Notes: generated from the sequence alone by a model not told the origin. A DNA stretch of 39,030 bases from Candidatus Cloacimonadota bacterium (GCA_030613025.1 JAUWMT010000025.1:1-39030), one strand, 5' to 3'. Positions 24,238 to 33,944 are shown, numbered from the stretch's first letter. A program made the numbers and translations.

Positions 24238-25929
24238 ATGTTAAAAAGAAACTTAGTTTTAGGAGTATTGCTGATAATGTTATTGGCAATGAGTACAAAC
24301 CTGTTGGCAACTACTTATACAGTTGGTGCAAGTGGCTGTAATTTCACCACGATTCAGGCGGCGATTAATGACGCAGGAACGTTCAACGGTGATATCATCA
24401 GCGTTGAAGATGCCACGCATACAGAAGCAGGTATCACTGTAAACAAAAACCTTACAATTCAGGGACAGGGTGCAGGTTCCACCATTGTTCAGGCTCATGC
24501 AAATCAAGGGTCTGCGACAGACAGAGTATTTGAAATTGCTTCAGGAAACACTGTAACTTTAAAAGATATGACCATACAGCATGGCAAGGTAGGCGGAGTT
24601 TTGGACGGCGGCGGTATCTTTAACAATGGAACGCTGGTGCTTATGAATTGCACTGTAAGCGGTAACTCTGCCGGCAGCGACGGCGGTGGCATCAGGAATA
24701 ATAGCACGCTGACGCTCGAGAATTGCACTTTAAGCGGAAACACTGCCGTCAACCACAACGGAGGCGGTATCTACAACGACGGCACGGTGACGCTCACGAA
24801 TTGCACTATAAGCGGAAACACTGCTGCCGCCGGTGCCGGCGGCGGTATCAGGAATAAAAGCACGCTGACGCTTACTAACTGCACCATAAGCGGAAACACT
24901 TGCAAATACAACGGCGGCGGTATCTACAACGACGGCAGCGAGCATCTTTATATCAAAAACACCCTCATTGCCAACAATAATACGTCAGATGGAATTTATG
25001 CTGATTTTTATAAAGATAGTGGAACGGTTACAAACAACGGCTATAATGCAGTGGAATCTTCAAATTATGATTTTTTAACCGGTACAGGATGTTATACGGG
25101 TACACAATGCGGTGATCATCTAAGTAATACTCTCGAAGAAAATCATACACTTAATGGAACCGAAACCCTCAAAACCACCTTAGGCAGCGTGGCAATTGAT
25201 GCAGGAACAAGCGGCGGCGCTCCGACTACCGATCAGCGCGGTGCAGGTAGAAATGGAACAACTGATATAGGAGCTTATGAATATTGGGATGATGCTGGTT
25301 CCCTCCCAGTTGAACTTTCCACCTTCACTGCTCAATTCATAGAAAATACTCCAACATTATACTGGTCAACTCAATCGGAAACTGACAACATGGGCTGGTT
25401 TGTTTATCGTAATGAAGAAAATGATTTTACCACATCAAAGAAAATATCAGAATTTATTGAAGGACATGGCACAACCACACAACAGCATTCATATCTGTAT
25501 GAAGACAATATTGAGAACCCGGAAGTTGGAGACATATACTATTACTGGTTGGAATCCATTGATTACAGCGGAATGGTAAATCATTATGATAAAGTGGCAC
25601 AACTTACTATTCCTGATCAACCTGATCCGGGAAGTGGTTTGATACCTGAACCGGTGCGTTATGGCTTATTCCAGAACGAACCCAATCCTGTTATTTCAAG
25701 CACTAAGATTTCTTTCAATCTACATCAAACAGCAAAAGTTGAACTGAAAATTTATAATCTTAAAGGTCAGCTTGTGAAATCGCTTTATTCCGGAGTGGCC
25801 TCATCAAAAACTTTGGATTGGGATGGCACAGATGAGAGTGGAAAAAATCTTCAAGCAGGTGTGTATTTGTATAAATTATTGGTGAATGGTAAAACAGCAG
25901 AGACGAAGAAACTGATAATAATAAAATAG
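24238..25929 (+). CDS. Secreted right-handed beta-helix protein with T9SS C-terminus
   Basis: A 563-aa surface protein. Signal peptide 1-24 (LLA-T). Residues ~70-240 form a parallel beta-helix of Pmp-like repeats of about 26 residues: GGGI at ~124, 149, 176, 201 and 226, alternating with NCT[VLI]SGN. The DNA of these repeats (about 24600-24935) is tandemly repeated and GC-richer than the rest, pointing to recent expansion. Residues ~315-345 hold the DAGTSGGAPTTDQRG...DIGAYEY closing motif, then a fibronectin-like segment, then a FlgD-like sorting domain (LFQNEPNPVISSTKISF, YNLKGQLVKSLY, GVYLYKLLVNGK). Adhesion or polysaccharide binding is plausible. A strong GAAGGAG precedes ATG. Confidence 0.9.
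   Translation: MLKRNLVLGVLLIMLLAMSTNLLATTYTVGASGCNFTTIQAAINDAGTFNGDIISVEDATHTEAGITVNKNLTIQGQGAGSTIVQAHANQGSATDRVFEIASGNTVTLKDMTIQHGKVGGVLDGGGIFNNGTLVLMNCTVSGNSAGSDGGGIRNNSTLTLENCTLSGNTAVNHNGGGIYNDGTVTLTNCTISGNTAAAGAGGGIRNKSTLTLTNCTISGNTCKYNGGGIYNDGSEHLYIKNTLIANNNTSDGIYADFYKDSGTVTNNGYNAVESSNYDFLTGTGCYTGTQCGDHLSNTLEENHTLNGTETLKTTLGSVAIDAGTSGGAPTTDQRGAGRNGTTDIGAYEYWDDAGSLPVELSTFTAQFIENTPTLYWSTQSETDNMGWFVYRNEENDFTTSKKISEFIEGHGTTTQQHSYLYEDNIENPEVGDIYYYWLESIDYSGMVNHYDKVAQLTIPDQPDPGSGLIPEPVRYGLFQNEPNPVISSTKISFNLHQTAKVELKIYNLKGQLVKSLYSGVASSKTLDWDGTDESGKNLQAGVYLYKLLVNGKTAETKKLIIIK
24603..24934 (+). repeat. Tandem coding repeats (about 78 bases) in the beta-helix gene
   Basis: Four to five units with shared text such as GCACGCTGACGCT and AAGCGGAAACACTGC encode the GGGI...NCTxSGN turns. 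Nucleotide similarity, not only protein similarity, indicates recent duplication or conversion. Confidence 0.8.
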
Positions 25930-26445
25930 AACTATGAAAAATATTACCGAACCATTGCGAAGGATTCCTACGTCAACCGTTCGCAAGGCTGGAAGGAACG
26001 AAGAAGCTCATCCTAATGAAATAATTCTTGTATGAACAATGCTTTACCAAGCTGGGGGCTTGTGTGAAAATGATTTTTTTAAGTTATAACGATCCCCATC
26101 CCTAACCCTTCCCCCTATCGAAGGGGAAGGGAACTGCCTACGGCAAAAGGAGATAGATTCTCCCCCTAAATGGGGGGAGTTAGAGGGGGTTGAGAAAATA
26201 TCGAGCATTTCATCAGTTTTCACACAGTCTGTGGGACTTGGTTAAGAGCAATAAATTGTAGGGGCTGAAAATTTTCAGCCCTTTTTTTCCACGATAGATC
26301 AATAACTTGGGAGATTCTTCGCTCCGCTACGCTCCACTCAAGAATGTCAATTTTGTTTTTTGGGTTTGCTTTTTTGATTATTGGAAATTTATTCGCCAGC
26401 CGGCGGATGCTATTCTCATTACGGAGACGATTCACGACTCGTGGT
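25930..26445. repeat. Gap packed with different dispersed repeats
   Basis: In order: TTGCGAA/TTCGCAA hairpin (25955-25986), a GC-rich C/G-run repeat (CCCTAACCCTTCCCCC... CCCCCTAAATGGGGGGAG, 26095-26195), the terminator-like hairpin at 26262-26288, a GAGATTCTTCGCTCCGC repeat (26311-26346) and a CGCC-AGCC-GGCG hairpin (26394-26405). No credible gene is seen. Confidence 0.7.
26262..26288 (+). terminator. Perfect hairpin with T-run
   Basis: GGGCTGAAAA/TTTTCAGCCC is a perfect 20-base palindrome followed by seven T on the plus strand. It can terminate transcripts from the beta-helix gene 330 bases upstream; the same text is also a dispersed repeat, so it may have arrived as one. Confidence 0.55.
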
Positions 26446-27549
26446 TTATTTCTTTATAGTCCCTTCTTTATAAAATGGCGGCTTGATGACCGTGGCAGGA
26501 TACATTTTCCCCCGGATGTCAATTTCGATCAGATTTCCTGATTTCATATAATCGCGATGCACATAACCCGTTCCGATACCGACTCCCAAACTCGGTGACA
26601 TTGTACCGCTGCGCACTTCTCCAATCTCTTCACCATCTTTGAAAATTTTATAATGTGGTCGTGGAATGCCTTTTCCATCCATTACAAAAGGAATAAGCTT
26701 TCTATGTATCTTTTCCTGCTTAACTCTTTCCAGCACTTCTTTTCCGATAAAATCACCTTTTTCAAACTTCACTGCCCAGCGGAGTCCTGCTTCCAGCGGA
26801 TTGGTATCTTTATCAATATCATTTCCATAAAGAGGATATTTCATTTCCAGACGGAGTGTGTCACGAGCACCAAGTCCGATCGGTTCGACATCAAATTCTT
26901 CGCCGGCTTTTTCCACTTTATGCCACAAATCTTCTGCCCTATCTAGGTCTGTGAAATATATCTCAAAACCATCTTCGCCGGTATAGCCGGTTCTGGAGAT
27001 CATTGCTGGCACACCATCTATCTCAGAATGTATAAAATGATAGTACACGAGTGTTGACAGATCATCCTTTATAAGCTTCTGCACCACCGTTTCTGCCTGA
27101 GGTCCCTGCACACCGATAAGGGCAGTATCATCGCTCACATTTATAAGCTCTACGTCATCAATAAGATTGCTCTTCAACCACTCAAAATCCTTTTCCAGAT
27201 TTGATGCATTTACAACAAGATAGTAAAAATTCTCATCTCTATAAACAAGTAGATCATCTACGATCCCTCCATCAAGGTAGCACATATTGCTGTATTGTAC
27301 CTGCCCGATCACAAGTTCGGAAACATCATTGATAGTTGTTTTCTGCAAAAATTCAAGGGCTTTGGAGCCCTTTACAATAAATTCCCCCATGTGGCTGAGA
27401 TCGAACATGCCAACAGATTCACGGACTTTTTTATGCTCATGAACGATACCGTTTTGGTATTGGATCGGCATTTCATAACCTGCAAAGGGCAATATTTTTG
27501 CTCCCTTTTCTTTGTGAATATTATAAAAGGGTGTCTTTTTGATCATCAT
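26446..27549 (-). CDS. gcvT: Aminomethyltransferase (glycine cleavage T protein)
   Basis: A 367-aa T protein: the start TPFYNIHKEKGAKILPFAGYEMPIQY, the folate-binding core (VGMFDLSHMGEF, YSNMCYLDGGIVDDLLVYR), RTGYTGEDGFEIY at the middle and the C-terminal DUF1989-like barrel (VRSGTMSPSLGVGIGTGYV) are all typical. It transfers the methylene group of glycine to tetrahydrofolate, releasing ammonia. Full length with no disrupted motif. The partners gcvH and gcvP are not in the window. No glycine riboswitch-like fold is apparent upstream; the upstream gap holds repeats instead. Confidence 0.97.
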   Translation of the reverse strand: MMIKKTPFYNIHKEKGAKILPFAGYEMPIQYQNGIVHEHKKVRESVGMFDLSHMGEFIVKGSKALEFLQKTTINDVSELVIGQVQYSNMCYLDGGIVDDLLVYRDENFYYLVVNASNLEKDFEWLKSNLIDDVELINVSDDTALIGVQGPQAETVVQKLIKDDLSTLVYYHFIHSEIDGVPAMISRTGYTGEDGFEIYFTDLDRAEDLWHKVEKAGEEFDVEPIGLGARDTLRLEMKYPLYGNDIDKDTNPLEAGLRWAVKFEKGDFIGKEVLERVKQEKIHRKLIPFVMDGKGIPRPHYKIFKDGEEIGEVRSGTMSPSLGVGIGTGYVHRDYMKSGNLIEIDIRGKMYPATVIKPPFYKEGTIKK

Positions 27550-27895
27550 TACTCCTTATATATAAATATTTTTACCACCCGTCTCCATTTCACTACGCCG
27601 TGGCATACAAAAAGCACTAAAAGCACGAAAACAGGTTTTAAGAGAAAATATTCTTTTAAACGTTATTTTATTAATTTCGTGCCTGCCTTGGCGTATCCGC
27701 CAGCTGGCGGAGAAGACTGGTGTTTCGTGGTTTAGCATTTTATTCCTTATATTTTATCAATATTTGGTTGTAAGAAATGTAATGCTATTGTAGATTGTCA
27801 AATTTGTTGGCTTACTCATTTCACATCAGCTCTTGCTGCCTTTTTCTACTTTTCGTATTTTCATAGAAAAATTAGCCCGAAAAGAAAACCATCGT
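27550..27895. repeat. Gap with two nested hairpin inserts in CACGAA repeats
   Basis: 27576-27606 is a CACCCGTCTCC...CTACGCCGTGGCAT insert followed by AGCACTAAAAGCACGAAAAC (27612-27633). 27675-27735 is an inverted ACCACGAA repeat interrupted by about 36 bases containing the perfect palindrome CCGCCAGCTGGCGG (27697-27710). No gene is seen in the rest. Confidence 0.7.
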
Positions 27896-29317
27896 TTATA
27901 CTCTATCCAATTTTATCATATTGACCTCCGTGCTGGTCTGCAATGGGATACCTGCAACAAAGACTATTATGTTATCTTTCTCAATAAGATGTTGCTCCAG
28001 AGCAAACTTCTTCACTTTTTGAAGCGTGACATCTGTCTCTTCGAGATTCGTTAACAAATAACAGTTCACACCCCAGACCAGTTGAAGAAAACTTATTGTG
28101 AGCTTGTTCTCTGTGAAGGCATAGATTGGTGTTTGCACGCGGAATTTGGAAAGATGTCGGGCAGTTCTTCCTGTTTTCGTGATTGCAAAGATCGCAGATG
28201 CGTTTGTATCCTGCGCGATCGCGCATGCTGCTTTTGATAGATCGATGGCGAATTGGTTAGTACGGAAGGATGAGCTGAAGAGTTCCGGATTTGGAGTACA
28301 TTCCCGCTCAGCGCGAGTAATGATCTTCTTCATCATTGCCACTGCAGCGCCCGGATGTTTGCCGATTGAAGTTTCTGCACTCAGCATAACCGCATCTGTA
28401 CCGTCAAAAACTGCATTTGCCACATCGCTGGCTTCCGCACGGGTCGGAAGCGAATTTTCCACCATAGATTCAAGCATCTGTGTTGCAGTGATTACAGGAG
28501 TACTTGCCTTCATGCACTTTTCTATGATCTTCTTCTGGAGAAGCGGCACTTCCTCTGTGGGCATCTCCACTCCTAGGTCGCCTCGAGCGATCATCACAGC
28601 ATCAGAATGGGAAATGATCTCATCAATATCTTCTATGGCTTCAGGTTTTTCAATTTTTGCAATTATAGGATTGTGAGCATTCTTTTGCAGCAAAATCTCT
28701 CTCAGTTCATCAATATCATGATAAGATCGTACAAAGGAGAGTGCAAAAAAATCAATGCCCTGTCCAAGTGCAAAATCAATATCCTTAATATCCTTTTCCG
28801 TGATAGTTGGTGTGCTAATTCGGACACCCGGCAGATTCATGCCTTTCCGGGATCTGATAATACCGCCATCCGTAACAATACAATGAACCTCATTTCCAAT
28901 TATATCTTTTACTTCAAGCGAGATATAACCGTCATCAATAAGGATAGCATCACCTTTTTTCACATCTTGCGGAAGATTGGAATATGAAGTGCTGATTTTT
29001 TGTGGAGAACCAATGATACTCTCAGTCGTAATAATGAGCGTGTCATTAGCTGCTACCTCGAACTCATTTTCAACATTCCCGATACGCAATTTTGGTCCGC
29101 TGAGATCTGCAAAGATGGGAATATGGCATCCAAGCTTCTTAGATGCAGTTCTAATGTTTCTGATATGCTGCTTGTGCTCTTCATGAGTACCGTGCGAGAA
29201 GTTCAAACGCGCCACGTTCATTCCGGCACGGGCAAGCTTCATTATTTGTTCAATGCTTGAAGTTGCCGGTCCAATTGTACAGATGATCTTCGTTTTTGTA
29301 AAGGATGCTTTATTCAT
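27896..29317 (-). CDS. pyk: Pyruvate kinase
   Basis: A 473-aa pyruvate kinase. Opening TKIICTIGPATSS, GMNVARLNFSHGTHEEH (PEP/ADP site), the B domain, AKIEKPEAIEDIDEI, the MIARGDLGVEMPTEEVP loop binding Mg2+, ATQMLESM and DAVMLSAETSIGKHPGAAV are all present, and the C-terminal allosteric domain follows. Makes pyruvate and ATP from phosphoenolpyruvate and ADP. Full length. Monocistronic judging by gaps on either side. Confidence 0.97.
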   Translation of the reverse strand: MNKASFTKTKIICTIGPATSSIEQIMKLARAGMNVARLNFSHGTHEEHKQHIRNIRTASKKLGCHIPIFADLSGPKLRIGNVENEFEVAANDTLIITTESIIGSPQKISTSYSNLPQDVKKGDAILIDDGYISLEVKDIIGNEVHCIVTDGGIIRSRKGMNLPGVRISTPTITEKDIKDIDFALGQGIDFFALSFVRSYHDIDELREILLQKNAHNPIIAKIEKPEAIEDIDEIISHSDAVMIARGDLGVEMPTEEVPLLQKKIIEKCMKASTPVITATQMLESMVENSLPTRAEASDVANAVFDGTDAVMLSAETSIGKHPGAAVAMMKKIITRAERECTPNPELFSSSFRTNQFAIDLSKAACAIAQDTNASAIFAITKTGRTARHLSKFRVQTPIYAFTENKLTISFLQLVWGVNCYLLTNLEETDVTLQKVKKFALEQHLIEKDNIIVFVAGIPLQTSTEVNMIKLDRV

Positions 29318-29483
29318 TCAAATTGCTCCGCAAATAGTGTTGATTATTAAGTGAAAAATTGTGAGCAGGTTGTCAATATTTATCGAATGTAATTTTTTGT
29401 TCTGCAAAATAAAAGAGTCTTATACCATGTATTCAGGAAGGAAATTGTACTATTTGCTCCTTGTTCCTACGTTCTAATCATTT

Positions 29484-29512
29484 CTCGTTTTCAAGTTGAA
29501 CTTGGGAACGAG
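29484..29512. repeat. Long hairpin repeat CTCGTT...AACGAG
   Basis: Arms CTCGTTTTCAAGTT and AACTTGGGAACGAG pair over about 14 bases with two G:T pairs. It lies between pyk and the saccharopine operon terminator, and looks like a dispersed palindromic repeat. Confidence 0.6.
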
Positions 29513-29523
29513 TAAAGACGAAT

Positions 29524-29557
29524 GAAAAAAAGCCCTCGAAGTTTTCCTTCAAGGGCT
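29524..29557 (-). terminator. Rho-independent terminator of the saccharopine operon
   Basis: On the minus strand AGCCCT, A, GAAG, a GAAAA loop, CTTC, G, AGGGCT is followed by TTTTTTC. It lies 26 bases past the SDH stop at 29583. Confidence 0.85.
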
Positions 29558-29582
29558 ATTAAATAATCTAAAAATGAAATTT

Positions 29583-30905
29583 TTACATGTCTTCAAAACG
29601 CTCCACACACTCGATGTTCTGATTTTTCAATTCATCAAGTACGGGTATATAGATTTCCGGCTCAACAGGGATCTTCACACCTTTTTCTTGAATTTTTCCC
29701 TGAAGGATGAGCTTCACTGCAATTGCTGCAGGTAGTCCCACAGTGCTTGACATCGAGGAATCACCATTTGGAATTCCATAGTCTATCATTGTTGAAGTAA
29801 TATGTTGTTTTTTATTCGGGAATTCTGCAATAAATTCATGATGAAGCACAAGAAGATCCCTCTCGCCCGGCTCATAAGTCAGTTTTTCATTAAGAGCATT
29901 GCAGAACACATCCATAGCAGTTCCCTTTTGTAATCCAACCTTTTCATCACCGAGGAGTCCAAGCCATTCTACTCTATACATAGGATTTGCATCAACTGGA
30001 ATATCCCACTGTTCGGCAAGGTCCTCTTTCAGTATTTTGTGAGATTTGACTGTGACTAATTTCTTCATAAAATCAGCATAGGTCAAACCATCAAGATCAT
30101 ATTCCTTTTCGTCATCAAGAAGCCCGAAGTCAGCGATCTTCTTCATAGTAGCACACCAGCCGGGATAGCGAAGCGTACCACGGAACATTGTTTTTGTATC
30201 CTTGATGGTGTATATGTCAACATATGGAACAGAATTTCTATTTGGATAACCTTCCAGTTTGCCGAATTCAGGAATTTCTATTTCCCAGTGATGGGCAAAC
30301 AGCTCTGGTCCGGGAACATCGATTATCTTTCCATCTTCAAGCCATTTAGCTGAGTTCTTCCCAGCCATGACAACGCCACGTGGACTCCACGAAAATTTGT
30401 ATCCCCAGGGATTTGTATTAGCTTCCTGTGCAGGAAGTCCGCCACAGAAGGATTTGAAACTCTCGATCCTGCCATTTTTCTCTTTCACTCCGTCAATAAC
30501 TCTCATTGCAGACATGTGGTCGATACCGGGATCGACGCCGATCTCGTTAAGAAGAAGCACATCTGCTTCACGTGCCTGGGCATCAAGCTCTCTCATTGCA
30601 TCGCTTACATATGATGTGGTGACCATATGCTTTCTGTGCTTGATACATAGCTTTGCCACTTTCACATGATAGGTATATGGCAGTAAACTTACAGAAAGGT
30701 CGTGCTCGGAAACGAGTTTATCCAGCATATCATCATCTTTGACATTAAGCTCGACAGGATTTCCGTTCGGGTGATCTGCAACAAGTTTTTCTGCCTTGCT
30801 AACTGTTCGGCTTGCCACTGTTACCAAAAAATCCTTTTGAGCAAGTAGATAGTTCACATGAGGTCTGGAAACAAGTCCAGCCCCCAGAATAAGTACTTTT
30901 TTCAT
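29583..30905 (-). CDS. Saccharopine dehydrogenase (glutamate-forming)
   Basis: A 440-aa enzyme starting at ATG 30905 (KKVLILGAGLVSRPHVNYLL, Rossmann GxGxxS). GVDPGIDHMSAMRVID, FCGGLPAQEANTNPWGYKFSWSPRGV and the closing SSTVGLPAAIAVKLIL are signature segments of the SDH half of alpha-aminoadipate semialdehyde synthase and of LYS9. It splits saccharopine into glutamate and aminoadipate semialdehyde. The start with AAAGGATA and a 19-base gap from the LKR stop is preferred over the longer frame from 30974, which overlaps LKR. The reverse, biosynthetic direction is possible but the neighbouring rocD suggests catabolism. Confidence 0.93.
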   Translation of the reverse strand: MKKVLILGAGLVSRPHVNYLLAQKDFLVTVASRTVSKAEKLVADHPNGNPVELNVKDDDMLDKLVSEHDLSVSLLPYTYHVKVAKLCIKHRKHMVTTSYVSDAMRELDAQAREADVLLLNEIGVDPGIDHMSAMRVIDGVKEKNGRIESFKSFCGGLPAQEANTNPWGYKFSWSPRGVVMAGKNSAKWLEDGKIIDVPGPELFAHHWEIEIPEFGKLEGYPNRNSVPYVDIYTIKDTKTMFRGTLRYPGWCATMKKIADFGLLDDEKEYDLDGLTYADFMKKLVTVKSHKILKEDLAEQWDIPVDANPMYRVEWLGLLGDEKVGLQKGTAMDVFCNALNEKLTYEPGERDLLVLHHEFIAEFPNKKQHITSTMIDYGIPNGDSSMSSTVGLPAAIAVKLILQGKIQEKGVKIPVEPEIYIPVLDELKNQNIECVERFEDM

Positions 30906-30924
30906 CGAATTATCCTTTCTTTCC

Positions 30925-32229
30925 TTATAAAAATTTCTTGATATAAGTATAATCTTTTGTAAGATTACCATCATGCAGGATCAAAGCAGTTTGAAATTCT
31001 TTCGGAAGCTCTATGACTTTCAGTCTTCCAGTACTTTGAGCTGCGAACAGGTTTGGAACAAAATCTACCAGCGCTTCACCAAAAGAGGTTGAGGCATCCT
31101 TTGGAATCTCGCAGGGCAGATTATCGCGACCCACAACAATGACCCCATTGCCTTCATTTCCATCAGTCACATTATCTGTCAGAGGATCATAAATGTAAGT
31201 CGGATTGTCCGGTTCTGTAATTTTGCTGGTGATCTCGATCGACCCCTCAATATCACAGCTTATGTCCCCTATCACCTTTAATTTAAGCTGTTTGCTGCCT
31301 GTAGTAAGTTCCTTCAAAGCAGCTTTTGTGACAAGTCTCGGACTACCGAGCGACCAATAAATACAGTTCATAAGAATGGTAAGGTGAGGTATATATTTAG
31401 TAAATTGGGACTTATATTTTTCTGGATGACTAAAATAGTTCTGTAGCTCAAACTTCGCGGATTCATCTTTGGGTTCAACAATGTCGTTTTCTTTGAACAC
31501 AACTTTGTAAAGATGATTTTTGGAAATATTGTTGTTCTTTTTCAATGAAAGAAGATCTTCAGGGATAATCTCAATAAAGGGGAAACAATCCAGGATTTCC
31601 TGTGCACCTTTAGAAACATTTCCGTAGCCGGTAAATCCAACCACGAGAGGGCAAATCTCATCTGGCAATCCCTTTTCAGATATTTCATTCCCCATCTTCT
31701 TTAAGGCAACCTTAATATCATCCACAGATTCATATTCATAAGCTTTTTTGATTCTTTCAAAAGCAGTGTGCATTCCCTCGTATTTGAGATGCTGTCCATA
31801 AGCCCAGAGTGAATCCACCATGCCAGCAATGCCTGCATGTCTGCCGAAAAATATCAATCTTTGACCTTTGTCATTCTCGATCTTTTCATATTCAATAAGA
31901 TTGCATTTCAGGTCCATCAAGCGTTGCAGCATCTTCATATTATATAGCTGTCCCTTGATCACATGGGAGAAAAACACATAGGTTTTTCCGGGCAGGAAAA
32001 AGGACGAGGGCATCTCTTTCACGCCAAAAATTACAGGACATTCAGAAAGGTCTTCCTGTATGATTGCCCCAGCGTTTTTGTACTCATCATCAGAAAAAAT
32101 GCGAATCTCAGATGGCTGTACAACCGTTTGAATACCAAATTTATCTTTCAGCAGTGCCACATGTTCAGGCGTGAGAGCTACTCGTCGTTCCCACTTGCTT
32201 TTATCTTCTCTGCGAATTCCTATTTTCAT
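30925..32229 (-). CDS. Lysine-ketoglutarate reductase (saccharopine dehydrogenase, lysine-forming)
   Basis: A 434-aa protein of the AlaDh/PNT fold ([20 protein letters not shown] at the start). [59 protein letters not shown] and the C-terminal [11 protein letters not shown] segment are those of the LKR half of animal AASS. It condenses lysine and 2-oxoglutarate to saccharopine with NADPH, the first step of lysine breakdown by this route. Its start overlaps the rocD stop by 4 bases and the SDH gene follows, so the two steps fused in animals are separate genes here in one operon. Ordinary alanine dehydrogenase is excluded by these motifs. Confidence 0.92.
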   Translation of the reverse strand: MKIGIRREDKSKWERRVALTPEHVALLKDKFGIQTVVQPSEIRIFSDDEYKNAGAIIQEDLSECPVIFGVKEMPSSFFLPGKTYVFFSHVIKGQLYNMKMLQRLMDLKCNLIEYEKIENDKGQRLIFFGRHAGIAGMVDSLWAYGQHLKYEGMHTAFERIKKAYEYESVDDIKVALKKMGNEISEKGLPDEICPLVVGFTGYGNVSKGAQEILDCFPFIEIIPEDLLSLKKNNNISKNHLYKVVFKENDIVEPKDESAKFELQNYFSHPEKYKSQFTKYIPHLTILMNCIYWSLGSPRLVTKAALKELTTGSKQLKLKVIGDISCDIEGSIEITSKITEPDNPTYIYDPLTDNVTDGNEGNGVIVVGRDNLPCEIPKDASTSFGEALVDFVPNLFAAQSTGRLKVIELPKEFQTALILHDGNLTKDYTYIKKFL

Positions 32230-33473
32230 ATTTCGATCTCATCAAATACTGTTTTTATTCGTGCAAGCGAATCCCGGATCTGATTTTCCGTAATGACGAG
32301 AGGCGGGGCAAAACGAATAATAATTTCATGTGTCGGTTTGACAAGAATGCCTTTTTCTTTGAGTTTCAAACAGATTTTCCATGCATCAATGCCGTCTTTG
32401 GGAATGATGACTATAGCATTGAGCAGTCCTTTTCCTCTGACAGTTTCAATGAGCGGAGAGTCAATTGCTTCAAGCCCGGCACGGAATATTCTTCCCAGTC
32501 TTTCTGCATTTTCAGTAAGTTTTTCATCCTTTATAACGTTGAGTGCAGCAGTTGCCACCGCACATGCAAGGGGAAATCCTCCAAAGGTTGAGCCATGCTC
32601 ACCGGGCTTGATCGTGAGCATAATATCTCTGCTGGAAAGCACCGCAGAAACGGGAAGCACTCCACCGGAAATGGCTTTTCCAAGAATCAGCACATCAGGT
32701 TTGACATCTTCATAATCGCAGGCAAGCAAGCGACCAGTTCGTCCGATACCTGTCTGCACTTCGTCAGCGATAAAAAGTACATTATGTTTTTTGCAGATGT
32801 CATAGCAATTTTTGATATACCCTTCATCCGGCACAAAAACACCGGCTTCACCCTGAATCGGTTCTACTATAAATGCGCACACTTCATCACCTTGCTCCTG
32901 TAAAACTCGTTCGAGCGCTTCGGTGTTATTATAAGGTATTTTGATTATTCCGGGAAGGAAAGGACCAAACTGCCTGCGGCAGTCAGGATCTGTGGATGCG
33001 GAGATCGCACCGAGAGTTCGTCCGTGGAAATTATTTTCACAAAATATGATCTTCGCTTTATTGTCTTCAATCCCTTTTTGGGCATAGCCCCATCGACGTG
33101 CAAGCTTCATTGCAGTTTCCACACCCTCGACGCCTGTATTCATAGGCAGGACCATCTCAAATCCGAAGTATTCAGTAACGAATTTTTCATATTCGCCAAG
33201 TCTGTTATTAAAAAATGCCCGGGATGTTAAAGTTAAAATTTCTGCCTGATCTATAAGTGCATCAATAATTTTGGGATGACAATGTCCCTGGTTAACTGCA
33301 GAATATGCAGAAAGGAAGTCATAATATTTATTTCCTTCGGGGTCCCATACAAAAGGTCCATCGCCTTTTGCTATCACAACCGGAATGGGATGGTAATTGT
33401 GCGCCCCGTAGGTTTCTTCGAGTTCCATTGCTTTTTCGCTTGAAATATAACCAAATTCAAGTTTTTCAGCCAT
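32226..33473 (-). CDS. rocD: Ornithine aminotransferase (class III, PLP)
   Basis: A 415-aa class III aminotransferase. [48 protein letters not shown], the [21 protein letters not shown] block and GKAISGG with the PLP lysine are typical ornithine-oxoacid transaminase sequences; [16 protein letters not shown] follows. It turns ornithine and 2-oxoglutarate into glutamate semialdehyde and glutamate. First gene of the operon with LKR and SDH (4-base overlap). That context allows lysine-like substrates too, but the sequence itself points to ornithine. Confidence 0.93.
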   Translation of the reverse strand: MAEKLEFGYISSEKAMELEETYGAHNYHPIPVVIAKGDGPFVWDPEGNKYYDFLSAYSAVNQGHCHPKIIDALIDQAEILTLTSRAFFNNRLGEYEKFVTEYFGFEMVLPMNTGVEGVETAMKLARRWGYAQKGIEDNKAKIIFCENNFHGRTLGAISASTDPDCRRQFGPFLPGIIKIPYNNTEALERVLQEQGDEVCAFIVEPIQGEAGVFVPDEGYIKNCYDICKKHNVLFIADEVQTGIGRTGRLLACDYEDVKPDVLILGKAISGGVLPVSAVLSSRDIMLTIKPGEHGSTFGGFPLACAVATAALNVIKDEKLTENAERLGRIFRAGLEAIDSPLIETVRGKGLLNAIVIIPKDGIDAWKICLKLKEKGILVKPTHEIIIRFAPPLVITENQIRDSLARIKTVFDEIEI

Positions 33474-33944
33474 GAGTCCTCCGGTAATTTTTTGTTCTTT
33501 TCTCTTGGAGGTTTTTGAAATGTCAAGGATAGTGAATACTTGATGCCATTAACATATAAAACCGATATTGCGTAGCATATTTACCACGAAAAACACGAAA
33601 GACGCGAAAAGGAATTTATTTGTTGCATGTAATAATTTGTTCCACAATTAGGGTTTTATAAATGCAAAATTCCGATTTTAGTTGTTACCAACCACGATTT
33701 AACGCAAATGAACACTAATAGAAATTGAATGATGAGTGAAGAACGCCGAATGGAGATTAATGAAGTACAACCGTTGCGAAGGTCTTCTGCGTCGACCATT
33801 CGCAAGGTCTCGAAAGTGCAGTAACGCAAGATTCCGATATTGCGTACTCAACATCTGCTTTTATTTCATTACACCTCAACATCGGAATATTGAGTTACTT
33901 TCCCAATTTTCCATTTTTAATTTTCAATTTTACATTGCGCAGCG
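33474..33944. repeat. Gap with CACGAA repeat and TTGCGAA hairpin
   Basis: 33580-33612 is an ACCACGAAAAACACGAAAG repeat; 33690-33720 is a related ACCACGATTTAACGCAAATG piece; 33774-33805 is the TTGCGAA/TTCGCAA hairpin also found at 25955-25986. 33556-33575 and 33838-33860 share a CCGATATTGCGTA string. No gene is seen. Confidence 0.7.

Noticed and set aside
24730-24945. Antisense frame over the GGGI repeats
   Set aside because: A by-product of tandem repeats on the coding strand.
27550-27895. Glycine riboswitch upstream of gcvT
   Set aside because: The structure in this gap is explained by dispersed inverted repeats; no tandem aptamer-like arrangement is visible.
30925-32229. Alanine dehydrogenase
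   Set aside because: The fold is shared, but the motifs ([27 protein letters not shown]) and the adjacent SDH gene identify the lysine-ketoglutarate reductase family.
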